Positions 18,612 through 25,463 of a DNA stretch of 31,104 bases are shown piece by piece. How positions within the stretch are numbered: the stretch's first letter is position 1; every line of letters starts with the position of its first letter. This DNA comes from CAZTDP01 sp964612565 (GTDB taxonomy: Bacteria; Patescibacteriota; WWE3; UBA101185; UBA10185): assembly GCA_964612565.1 (NCBI GenBank), contig CAZTDP010000009.1, positions 1 through 31,104 of the forward strand, given 5' to 3'. Made by a program: the position numbers and the translations under genes. Under the pieces are notes generated by a model that did not search any database, had not been told where the DNA came from, and saw only the letters and a program-made list of their open reading frames with translations.

Positions 18612-20254
18612 TCATGAAAAAATTGTTAAAAATCTTTAAACCCGAATATTTTATACTTTTGTTTTTTATTGCCATTCATTTGCCATATCTTGGGCACGAC
18701 AACTTCAACACCGATGTTTGGAAATGGAAGGCTCGTTCATACAATTTTGGAAATGCCTTGGCAACTTTGAACTTGCAAGACACAGCTCAAACTTATCATC
18801 CCGGGGTTACCGTAATGTGGATCGGATTTACTGCCGTAAAAATTTATAACTTTTATGCCGATAACATTTTGCACGCGGCAAACTTGTTAAATTCGACCGA
18901 TGGAATTTTTCAATTAGATTTTATAGAAAAATATCTTACCGTTATTTCGATAGGATTGGTTTTAATGTCTTGTTTTTACGTCTTAAAACAATTGTTTGGG
19001 GTGCGTAAAGCCTTTATTATGATTTTTGTTTTAAGTTTTGAACCTTTTTATTTGGCACTGACACGGGTTTTTCATTTAGAAGGTTTGATGACCACTTTAA
19101 TGCTGGCTTCTTATTTGTGGCTGTTTTACTACTTACACGAACCAAAAAAAATTAAATTTGTGTTGTCGGCGGTTTTTGCCGGTTTGGCCGTTTTAACTAA
19201 AACCTCTGCCGTGTTTATGATTCCCTTTGCCGGTTTGGTGTTTTTAATTAACGAAGCACTTGAAACCAAAAACTTTAAATGCACGCTTGTTAACACCGCT
19301 AAGAAATTTTTTTCTTGGTTCGGGCTATTTATTGTGGCCTTTGTAATAATATGGCCGGCAATGTGGGTTAGTCCGGCAGCCGCTATAAGCAAACTTTACG
19401 CAGGTATAAACGATGTAGGGATTGAAGGAGACCATGTTCAGTATTACTTTGGAAAATCGGTTGCTGATCCGGGTTGGACTTATTATTTTGTTGTAATTGC
19501 GCTTAGATCTTCAATACTTTTGCTTGTAGGATTGGCAGGTGCCCTACTTTTCTTTAAGCAGGTTTTTTCAAACAAAATAGAAAAGAGATTCTTTTTGTAC
19601 TCTCTTTGTTTTGTGCTTTTTTACATGGTTCAATTAACACTTCCCACAAAAAAACTTGATAGGTATGGAATACCGGTAATCTTAATCCTGTCTCTTTTAA
19701 GTTCCTACTTTTGGATTTGGGCAGGGAGTGTTATTAAGTGGAAAAGCTTTTTAAAGTATATTCCGGTTTTAGTGGTAGCAGTTATTCCGTTTTATTATTT
19801 AAACTTTGATTATTTTACGTATTACAATCCAATGTTTGGAGGACTTTCAAAAGGTATATATATTTTGGAACCTAAGTGGATGATAGGTGAGCGCGCGGTT
19901 ACGACTTATTTTAACGACATGTATTATTTTAATCCACGTTTTGTTAGATTTTATGCCAATGTTTCGATTCAAGACGTTATCACAAATCCATATACAAAGA
20001 ATAAAGTTTTAACGGTAGGTTTTCCCGAAAAGTATTACACGCAAATTTATCCCTTCTTTAGGGAAATCGGCGCGTACGCAACAATAAAGGAGATAGGCAG
20101 CGACAACACAAAAACTAAATATTATGTCTATCCGGCTTGGTCCGAGGATTTATGGATGCTAGACAAAGGCAATTTACACATTAGAAAAGTTGACACAATT
20201 TATGTACGCGGTGTCCCTATGTATTTTGTTTTTAAAACAGGAAGTGCCCGCTAG
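18608..20254 (+). CDS. GT-C membrane glycosyltransferase with YHPGVT motif (paralogue 2)
   Basis: A 548-residue polytopic protein paralogous to 15581-17128. Matching landmarks in the same order are PYLGHDNFNTD, TYHPGVTVMW at 62-71, SFEPFYLALTRVFHLE, WPAMWVSP, TKKLDRYGIP and FTYYNPMFGG. In the first loop the acids differ: paralogue 1 has an Asp-Glu pair, here it is Asp31-Asn32, with Asp36 nearby, so donor or acceptor use may differ. It should work outside the membrane with a polyprenyl-phosphate sugar. The ATG at 18608 overlaps the previous stop; an in-frame ATG at 18614 is an alternative. Confidence 0.76.
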   Translation: MIMKKLLKIFKPEYFILLFFIAIHLPYLGHDNFNTDVWKWKARSYNFGNALATLNLQDTAQTYHPGVTVMWIGFTAVKIYNFYADNILHAANLLNSTDGIFQLDFIEKYLTVISIGLVLMSCFYVLKQLFGVRKAFIMIFVLSFEPFYLALTRVFHLEGLMTTLMLASYLWLFYYLHEPKKIKFVLSAVFAGLAVLTKTSAVFMIPFAGLVFLINEALETKNFKCTLVNTAKKFFSWFGLFIVAFVIIWPAMWVSPAAAISKLYAGINDVGIEGDHVQYYFGKSVADPGWTYYFVVIALRSSILLLVGLAGALLFFKQVFSNKIEKRFFLYSLCFVLFYMVQLTLPTKKLDRYGIPVILILSLLSSYFWIWAGSVIKWKSFLKYIPVLVVAVIPFYYLNFDYFTYYNPMFGGLSKGIYILEPKWMIGERAVTTYFNDMYYFNPRFVRFYANVSIQDVITNPYTKNKVLTVGFPEKYYTQIYPFFREIGAYATIKEIGSDNTKTKYYVYPAWSEDLWMLDKGNLHIRKVDTIYVRGVPMYFVFKTGSAR

Positions 20255-20257
20255 TTT

Positions 20258-21532
20258 ATGGATCAATTAACCAAAAAAATAACTTCTAACACCTTTTTGA
20301 CCGGCACAATTGTTGTGGGTGTAGGAAGTATGTTAGCTTCATTTTTTTCGTACCTGCTGCAATTTTTTGTTGGCAGAACCTTAAGCGTAGAAGACTTTGG
20401 AAGTTTTAATGCCTTACTGTCACTTTCATATCTAGTTGGTGTGCCTGCAGGAGTTTTTGGCGTTTCCTTAATAAAGAGTGTTTCCGAGCTTTCGTCAAAG
20501 GGCGAACAGAAACAATTAACCGCTTTGTTTTGGAAACTTGCGGGCATAGCCATGTTTTTAGGTGGTTTGGTGTTTTTAATTATTTTTTCATTTAGATATG
20601 TTATTTCGGATCAGCTAAAAATTTATAATCCCATTGCCGTTTCTTTGTTTGGAGTATCCATGGGAATGTCCTTTGTGGGTGCTATTCCTTCATCGTATTT
20701 TCAGGGACTTTTAAGGTACAAGGGTTATGCGGCTTACAGCGTGGCTTCAAGTTTTTTTAGATTAATTGTTCCGGTAGGTTTGATATTTTTGGGATACAAG
20801 CTAATTGGTGTTTTTGCCGGAATAAATATTGCTCTGATATTTTCATTTACGTTTGCGGTTACGCTTTTAAAAAAGAATCTAACCGTATTTGAAAACTTGG
20901 ATCTTCGCGAAAACTACAAACGTATTTTATATTTTAGTTTGCCTGTTCTATTTGTAAATTTTGGACTGATGCTACTAAACAACATTGATGTAATTATGGT
21001 TAAAAGATATTTTGATCCGACGTCGGCAGGATATTATGCTGGAACTGTTACCTTAGGAAAAATATTTTTATTTGGTGCCGGTGCCGTTTCTACTGTTATG
21101 TTCCCAATGATTTCGGGACTTCACGCAAGAGGCGAAGATACATCAAAAAGACTTGCTCAGTTTTTTGTTTTACAAATCGCAATAGTAGGCGCGGGAATTT
21201 TGTGCTACGAATTGTTTCCAAAATTATTAACGACGCTTTTTTTTGGAAGCAGATTTTTGGCATCTGTAGAGTACCTTCCTCGATTTGCGTGGTTTATTGG
21301 GTTTTATGTTTTAATAAATTTTTTGGTTTTGTATTTTTTGGCGGTCAATAAAACTATGGTATTTTTATTTTTAATTCCGGGGCTTATAGTGCAATTTTTC
21401 ATGATTAGTGCGCATCATGAAACTTTATATCAGGTCATTGATGCCAACATAGCCGCTTCGCTGATTTCCTTAATTTTGTTGATGCTGTATCATCTAAATC
21501 AATATGCAAGAAGAAACCGTCAAGTCATCTAA
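20258..21532 (+). CDS. Polysaccharide flippase, PST/Wzx type (second of two)
   Basis: A 424-residue protein with about 12 membrane segments. FFVGRTLSVEDFGSFNALLSL near 41-61 matches the RxLxxxDFGxFxxxxS motif of PST/Wzx flippases, and DVIMVKRYFDPTSAGYYAGT near 246-265 is a second conserved stretch. It should flip a lipid-linked oligosaccharide. It is about 70 residues shorter than the flippase at 13221 and not obviously its close copy, so the locus may export two different substrates. There is no Shine-Dalgarno; the start is 3 nt after the preceding stop. The 3' end overlaps the next gene by 29 nt. Confidence 0.82.
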   Translation: MDQLTKKITSNTFLTGTIVVGVGSMLASFFSYLLQFFVGRTLSVEDFGSFNALLSLSYLVGVPAGVFGVSLIKSVSELSSKGEQKQLTALFWKLAGIAMFLGGLVFLIIFSFRYVISDQLKIYNPIAVSLFGVSMGMSFVGAIPSSYFQGLLRYKGYAAYSVASSFFRLIVPVGLIFLGYKLIGVFAGINIALIFSFTFAVTLLKKNLTVFENLDLRENYKRILYFSLPVLFVNFGLMLLNNIDVIMVKRYFDPTSAGYYAGTVTLGKIFLFGAGAVSTVMFPMISGLHARGEDTSKRLAQFFVLQIAIVGAGILCYELFPKLLTTLFFGSRFLASVEYLPRFAWFIGFYVLINFLVLYFLAVNKTMVFLFLIPGLIVQFFMISAHHETLYQVIDANIAASLISLILLMLYHLNQYARRNRQVI

Positions 21533-22337
21533 ACTTGTTTCAATAATTGTTCCTGCTTACAAGCAAGAAAGAACAATAAAAGAAGATATTAAAAGCATCT
21601 TTGACACCATGGCCCGAACTAGGTGGGATTTTGAAATTATTGTTGTGGTTGATGGTAAAGTTGACAATACTTACGATATCGCCAGGCAACTTGGCAATCA
21701 AAAAATTAAAGTTTTTGGCTACGAAACAAACAAAGGAAAAGGTTTTGCTATAAGATATGGGATGACAAAGGCTGTGGGCGATTACGTTTCATTTATTGAT
21801 TCGGGAATGGATATAAATCCAAACGGCATCTCTATGCTTTTAGAACACATGGAGTGGTACGACGCCGATATAATTGTTGGCAGTAAAAAACACCCGGTGT
21901 CTTTAGTTAACTATCCCTTATTTAGAAAAATTTACAGCTGGGGATATCATATTTTAGTAAAAATTCTGTTTGGGATAAAAGTTAAGGACACACAGACGGG
22001 CTTAAAGGTTTGCAAAAAAGAAGTCTTAGATGTTGTTCTTCCCAGACTGATGATAAAAGAATTTGCGTTTGATATTGAACTTTTGGCGGTTGCCTATCAT
22101 TTAGGATTTACAAAAATATATGAAGCGCCGGTGAGTGTTAATTTTGATTTCAAAAAATCCAGCTTTGGGCCTATGTTTTTATTTGACAGGCACATTCGCA
22201 AGATGCTTATTGATACCGCGGCAATTTTTTATAGATTAAAAATACTTAAATATTATGATGACACGACCAATCGTTTGTGGATCTATGACGACGAATTGGG
22301 TATGAAGGTAAACACGGGAGGAATGATGCGTGATTAA
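21504..22337 (+). CDS. GT2 glycosyltransferase with altered acidic motifs
   Basis: A 277-residue soluble family 2 protein of the dolichyl-phosphate sugar synthase branch: IIVPAYKQERTI near 14-25, NKGKGFAIRYGM, KDTQTGLKVCKKEV and AFDIELLAVA. The usual DAD/DxD donor-metal motif is replaced by FIDSGMDINP, and the first acidic motif reads VVDGKVDNT instead of VVDDGSxDGT. The fold should be retained, but donor, metal use or activity may differ. The C-terminal tail, after about residue 225, is an extra helical segment ending in a short acidic stretch. The start lies 29 nt inside the flippase gene. Confidence 0.8.
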   Translation: MQEETVKSSKLVSIIVPAYKQERTIKEDIKSIFDTMARTRWDFEIIVVVDGKVDNTYDIARQLGNQKIKVFGYETNKGKGFAIRYGMTKAVGDYVSFIDSGMDINPNGISMLLEHMEWYDADIIVGSKKHPVSLVNYPLFRKIYSWGYHILVKILFGIKVKDTQTGLKVCKKEVLDVVLPRLMIKEFAFDIELLAVAYHLGFTKIYEAPVSVNFDFKKSSFGPMFLFDRHIRKMLIDTAAIFYRLKILKYYDDTTNRLWIYDDELGMKVNTGGMMRD

Positions 22338-23346
22338 ATTTAGCATTATAATTCCTGTACGAAAAATTAACGCTTATCTAAAAGAAAGTATTCCTCATTT
22401 GCAGGCGTTGGACTACCAAGAATATGAGGTAATAATTATCACCGACGAGCCCGAAACATATGACTTTGGTGGAGATGCCAGGTTTAAAATAATCTCGTCG
22501 GGCTCTGTAGGGCCTGCTGAAAAGCGCAATATCGGAGCCGCCGCCGCAGTTGGTGGAATATTGGCTTTTATGGACGACGACGCCTTTCCACTGCCAAACT
22601 GGCTTGCAGAAGCAGCTAAGGTTTTTGAGGATTCCCAAGTTTACGCTCTTGGCGGCCCGGCGATGACACCTCCAAGCGCCGGTTTTTTAGAAAGAATGTC
22701 AGGTTTAGTTCTTGAATCTTGGTTAACAAGCGGCGGTACTATTTACAGACATTTGCCTATGAAATCTAGGAAGATTAATGACTACCCCACAGTAAACCTT
22801 CTTGTCAGAAAAGAAGTTTTCGATAGAGTAGGGGGCTTTGATACAGAATTTTGGCCCGGGGAAGATACTAAGCTGTGCCTCGACCTGTTAAGTTCCGAAG
22901 GTCGTCCCTTTGACTACAGGCCGGAAGTTCAGGTTTACCACCATCGCCGAAACCTGTTTTTTCCCCATTTAAAGCAAATTTCTAGGTACGGCATGCACCG
23001 CGGCCAGTTTGCTCGTATTTTTCCTCAAACCTCGCGTCTGCCGGCTTTTTTTGCTCCGTCGGCGTTTGTTATCGGTTTGGTTTTTGGGCCGGCTGTGTGC
23101 CTTGTTTTGCCCTTTCTGTGGAGTTTTTATCACTTTGTGGTGTCTTTTTACCTGGCACTGCTTTTAGTCGAGGGGGCTAAGGTTTTAGCGGCTACAAACA
23201 GCCTTAGGGCTGCCTTGTATGTTATAGCGGGTATATTTACTACACATTTGGTGTATGGTGCAAACTTTATTGTTGGAATTTTGAGACGTCCTAAGCTAAA
23301 ATTGCGTGGCGTTGATACAAGTACGGGAGATTATTTGGGAGGTTAA
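22330..23346 (+). CDS. GT2 glycosyltransferase with C-terminal membrane segments
   Basis: A 338-residue family 2 enzyme. IIIPVRKINAYL is near 6-17, GPAEKRNIGAAAA near 58-70, and MDDDAFPLPNWL holds the metal-binding acids. Then follow PTVNLLVRKEVFDRVGGFD and FWPGEDTKLCLDL, the GGFDE/ED region of acceptor-side catalytic residues. Three membrane segments lie at about 235-320. It resembles single-subunit GT2 enzymes that add a sugar to a membrane-bound acceptor. The start is a GTG with GGAGGA seven bases upstream, and it overlaps the previous gene by 8 nt. Confidence 0.83.
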   Translation: MIKFSIIIPVRKINAYLKESIPHLQALDYQEYEVIIITDEPETYDFGGDARFKIISSGSVGPAEKRNIGAAAAVGGILAFMDDDAFPLPNWLAEAAKVFEDSQVYALGGPAMTPPSAGFLERMSGLVLESWLTSGGTIYRHLPMKSRKINDYPTVNLLVRKEVFDRVGGFDTEFWPGEDTKLCLDLLSSEGRPFDYRPEVQVYHHRRNLFFPHLKQISRYGMHRGQFARIFPQTSRLPAFFAPSAFVIGLVFGPAVCLVLPFLWSFYHFVVSFYLALLLVEGAKVLAATNSLRAALYVIAGIFTTHLVYGANFIVGILRRPKLKLRGVDTSTGDYLGG

Positions 23347-23349
23347 ATT

Positions 23350-23634
23350 ATGGAAGAAAAGACTACAAGAGAAAATAAGGACGGTGTTTCTACCTACAGA
23401 AACCCTGACGCCAAGGTTGTTATTAAGGTCATTAACGAGCTTTGCATTAGCGCGGCCACCTGCGTTATTCAGGCCCCCGAGACCTTTGATTTAGACGAAG
23501 ATGGAATTGTTTACGCCAAACAAGGAACTTGGGACGAAGCCCAAAAAATCATTGAGGGCGCCAGATCCTGCCCGACTACAGCCATTATTGTGGAAGATCT
23601 CGACGGTAAAAGGCTTTACCCTGAAAGCCTTTAG
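23350..23634 (+). CDS. Single-cluster ferredoxin, [3Fe-4S]-type pattern
   Basis: A 94-residue acidic protein. Cys32, Cys38 and Cys74-Pro75 give the pattern C-x5-C ... C-P; the surrounding residues CISAATCVIQAPETFDLDEDG and ARSCPTTAIIVED match small single-cluster ferredoxins. With three cysteines and alanine where the second cysteine of a C-x2-C-x2-C set would be, a [3Fe-4S] cluster is most likely, though a non-cysteine fourth ligand cannot be excluded. The first 20 residues are a charged extension. It starts 3 nt after the glycosyltransferase gene with GGGAGG 8 nt upstream, so it is co-transcribed with the glycan operon. No partner oxidoreductase lies next to it; the radical SAM gene at 25464 is the nearest Fe-S enzyme. 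Confidence 0.85.
   Translation: MEEKTTRENKDGVSTYRNPDAKVVIKVINELCISAATCVIQAPETFDLDEDGIVYAKQGTWDEAQKIIEGARSCPTTAIIVEDLDGKRLYPESL
23609..23632 (+). terminator. Weak hairpin at the end of the glycan operon
   Basis: A 9-bp inverted repeat (AAAGGCTTT at 23609-23617 and AAAGCCTTT at 23624-23632, 6-nt loop) overlaps the ferredoxin stop codon. No T-run follows, so termination is uncertain. A second small hairpin (AAACC/GGTTT) lies near 23643-23656. Confidence 0.35.
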
Positions 23635-23683
23635 CTTATCTAAAAACCGCCGGTTTAACAGTATTTTCAGCCCGATCTTTTTG

Positions 23684-23712
23684 TTGTTAATTCAATAGGC
23701 CGATAGTATAAT
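23684..23712 (+). promoter_or_regulatory. Sigma-70-like promoter of the three-gene block
   Basis: TTGTTA at 23684-23689, a 17-nt spacer and a perfect TATAAT at 23707-23712, embedded in TAGTATAAT like the operon promoter at 650-658. Transcription would start near 23719, leaving a leader of about 38 nt that contains a strong Shine-Dalgarno (GAGAGGAG, 23743-23750). Confidence 0.7.
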
Positions 23713-23756
23713 CCTTTCAGATCGATAACCTACGCAAGGGATGAGAGGAGATTGTG

Positions 23757-24134
23757 ATGAAGGAGACATTGTTCTATTGGATTTTTGCAGCGTTTTTGGT
23801 CTTGTTTGTTTTGGATGTAATCTTTGTTGTGATTTCCCAAATGGGGAACAACACGGCCACGCATATGTTCATTAACGGTCGTCAGGGGAATCGAAGTTTC
23901 AGATATCGCGCACTCGTTTACGGTAAGAAAAAAACCACCTGGTACCTATATTCTACAGCAAACGATAAGTACCTAGCGGTTAGGCCGCCAGATGATAAAA
24001 GATTAACCGACATACTGAGTTGTGTTGACGCTGTTAGGCATGGGAGTGCGCAAAATCTTAAGGTTCTTAACGAGGAGCTGGCAACCAAGAGCCCTGGTGT
24101 TTTTATAACCGGAACTAACATTCTACACATGTAA
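23757..24134 (+). CDS. Small membrane-anchored orphan protein (paralogue A)
   Basis: A 125-residue protein with one N-terminal membrane segment (about 5-28) and a soluble domain of about 95 residues. The ATG at 23757 is favoured over the GTG at 23754 because it puts GAGGAG six bases upstream. The domain contains FRYRALVYG, TWYLYS, PPDDKRLTDIL and LKVLNEEL. The protein at 24980-25333 has the same layout and matching landmarks (FEYYRL, AWYL, PRDPLRSIL, LEDINNRL), so the two are likely distant paralogues. No known family is recognised. By the positive-inside rule the topology is unclear. Base composition is less AT-rich than in the glycan operon. Confidence 0.72.
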   Translation: MKETLFYWIFAAFLVLFVLDVIFVVISQMGNNTATHMFINGRQGNRSFRYRALVYGKKKTTWYLYSTANDKYLAVRPPDDKRLTDILSCVDAVRHGSAQNLKVLNEELATKSPGVFITGTNILHM

Positions 24135-24169
24135 GTATCACCTTTTTGTGGGACAAATAGGAGTGATTG

Positions 24170-24928
24170 ATGGGACTCAATAAAGAAAGTCGTGTAGCCG
24201 TGAGCATGGTTTCGCTGCTTCCTTGGTCATTTGGATCGGGAAACATTAACCGCTCGCTCGAAAAAGCAAATTCATCAGGATTCGACTGGATACAAGCTCT
24301 GCCACTACGAGGAATTTGCTCCAATCCCTTAGTAGCACAGCGGCCGGTGATATCTCGAGAGGATGCGTGGAATAGCGGGACTGTGGCAGGAGCACTAAAA
24401 CGGTACTTTATACAGCCCGACAACGAAGACCTGCCTACATTTCTGGACTGGTTTTTGTTTGGCAACCGTGACAACGCATTCGATAGTAATTGGTTGCTTG
24501 GGTGTATGCTGCCTGATGCAGTTTCGATTAAGCACGAGTTGCCTGTAAAAAAAGGCGAATTGTTCGAAATCAATCCGGAAGGTACCGATAACTTCCGATG
24601 TGTTGGGACCAAAGAGGGTGTTGTTATTGACACAAAGCATGTTCGTACTTCTCGTAACGGATACCGTTTTGACTGGAAAAAGGTATTGAGCATGGTAGAG
24701 TTGGGTAGGGTAAAAATGATCCATGTGCAGCCCCTGCTCAGTGAATACCAAGCGTTTTTGTCCGGTTCCGAATGCGAAATGAATGATCTGTGCATCTTTT
24801 TAGCTAAGGAGCTTCGGGGTATGAAGGTGGACATCGTGCTGGAGGTAAAACCTACTCCCAACGTGTTTAACACTGTTGGGTACTTAAATAAATTTCGGGT
24901 GAGAATATCCGAAATTTTTGGGGTTTGA
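24170..24928 (+). CDS. Uncharacterised protein, possible TIM-barrel (sugar-phosphate isomerase/epimerase-like)
   Basis: A 252-residue soluble protein. The ATG at 24170 has AGGAG six bases upstream; a TTG at 24167 is too close to it. Alternating strand-helix pattern and segments such as FDWIQALPLRG near the start, VVIDTKHVR in the middle, VKMIHVQPLL and VDIVLEVKPTP towards the end recall xylose-isomerase-like/AP endonuclease 2 TIM barrels, where His and Glu/Asp residues at strand ends bind metal. The match is by eye only and weak. It sits between two membrane-anchored paralogues under one promoter, which suggests a shared function. A 252-codon antisense frame covers the same region but lacks a start context and looks compositionally artificial. 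Confidence 0.6.
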   Translation: MGLNKESRVAVSMVSLLPWSFGSGNINRSLEKANSSGFDWIQALPLRGICSNPLVAQRPVISREDAWNSGTVAGALKRYFIQPDNEDLPTFLDWFLFGNRDNAFDSNWLLGCMLPDAVSIKHELPVKKGELFEINPEGTDNFRCVGTKEGVVIDTKHVRTSRNGYRFDWKKVLSMVELGRVKMIHVQPLLSEYQAFLSGSECEMNDLCIFLAKELRGMKVDIVLEVKPTPNVFNTVGYLNKFRVRISEIFGV

Positions 24929-24941
24929 GCGCGCTGCTCAA
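24925..24941 (+). other. Short hairpin over a stop codon
   Basis: TTGAGC at 24925-24930 and GCTCAA at 24936-24941 form a 6-bp stem with a GCGCT loop, followed by TCTTT. It covers the stop of the preceding gene, 38 nt before the next start. It may attenuate transcription or be incidental. Confidence 0.25.
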
Positions 24942-24979
24942 TCTTTGAAATACCTGATTAGGAGAAATGGAGAGGTGAA

Positions 24980-25333
24980 ATGTCAATTATTACATCAGCT
25001 CTTGTGGTGTGCATTGGGATACTTGCGTTTTTGTTTTTGTATTTACTGCTTCGCGCAGCGTCCGGCAACGCGTGTCAAATAAAATGTGTTGATGTTACGA
25101 CCGATACCGAATTTGAGTACTATCGGCTTTCACACAAAAATGCGTGGTATTTAAAAAGGGAGGGGAAAGTCGAACGGATAGATTCGCCTCGCGACCCTCT
25201 TAGGTCGATTCTCAGCGCAATTTATCATTTTGGTGGCGATGAAACATTGGAGGATATCAACAACCGCCTCAAATGTTTGGGAATATCGATTCGCTTGAAA
25301 TACGTAGATGTGGACGGTATTCACTATCCTTAG
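24980..25333 (+). CDS. Small membrane-anchored orphan protein (paralogue B)
   Basis: A 117-residue protein with an N-terminal membrane segment (about 4-26) and a soluble domain of about 90 residues. It has the same layout as the 23757-24134 product, with FEYYRLS, AWYLKREG, PRDPLRSILSAIYHF and LEDINNRLKCLG lining up with that protein in order. Identity is low, so homology is inferred from the pattern of landmarks. Shine-Dalgarno-like GGAGAGG lies just upstream of the ATG. It is the last gene before a strong terminator. No family is recognised. Confidence 0.7.
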   Translation: MSIITSALVVCIGILAFLFLYLLLRAASGNACQIKCVDVTTDTEFEYYRLSHKNAWYLKREGKVERIDSPRDPLRSILSAIYHFGGDETLEDINNRLKCLGISIRLKYVDVDGIHYP

Positions 25334-25354
25334 TTTTTTTAAGACCCGAACTTC

Positions 25355-25398
25355 AGGCCTGTACTCTGCTAAACGCATCTTACAGGCCTTTTCTTTAG
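25355..25398 (+). terminator. Rho-independent terminator of the three-gene block
   Basis: Perfect 9-bp arms AGGCCTGTA (25355-25363) and TACAGGCCT (25381-25389) with a 17-nt loop, followed by a T-rich tail (TTTCTTTAG). It separates the block from the radical SAM promoter. Confidence 0.8.
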
Positions 25399-25428
25399 TT
25401 CAATATATAGACTTACATCAATCTGTGG

Positions 25429-25457
25429 TTGAAAAAATATTCAAATCTGTTTATACT
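25429..25457 (+). promoter_or_regulatory. Promoter giving a leaderless radical SAM mRNA
   Basis: TTGAAA at 25429-25434, exactly 17 nt, then TATACT at 25452-25457, then six bases and the ATG at 25464. Transcription start and translation start should coincide. This decides the start codon against in-frame upstream codons back to 25308, which would place the promoter and terminator inside the gene. Confidence 0.72.
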
Positions 25458-25463
25458 GATTCA

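Noticed and set aside
24115..24873. 252-codon antisense open frame
   Set aside because: It mirrors the + strand gene at 24170, has no ribosome site, is Ser/Thr-rich in a shadow-like way and contains no recognisable motif; the + frame has AGGAG at good spacing.
25308..25463. N-terminal extension of the radical SAM frame by 52 residues
   Set aside because: It would cover a strong terminator and a consensus promoter whose -10 box is 6 nt before the ATG at 25464; homology-like sequence starts at that ATG.
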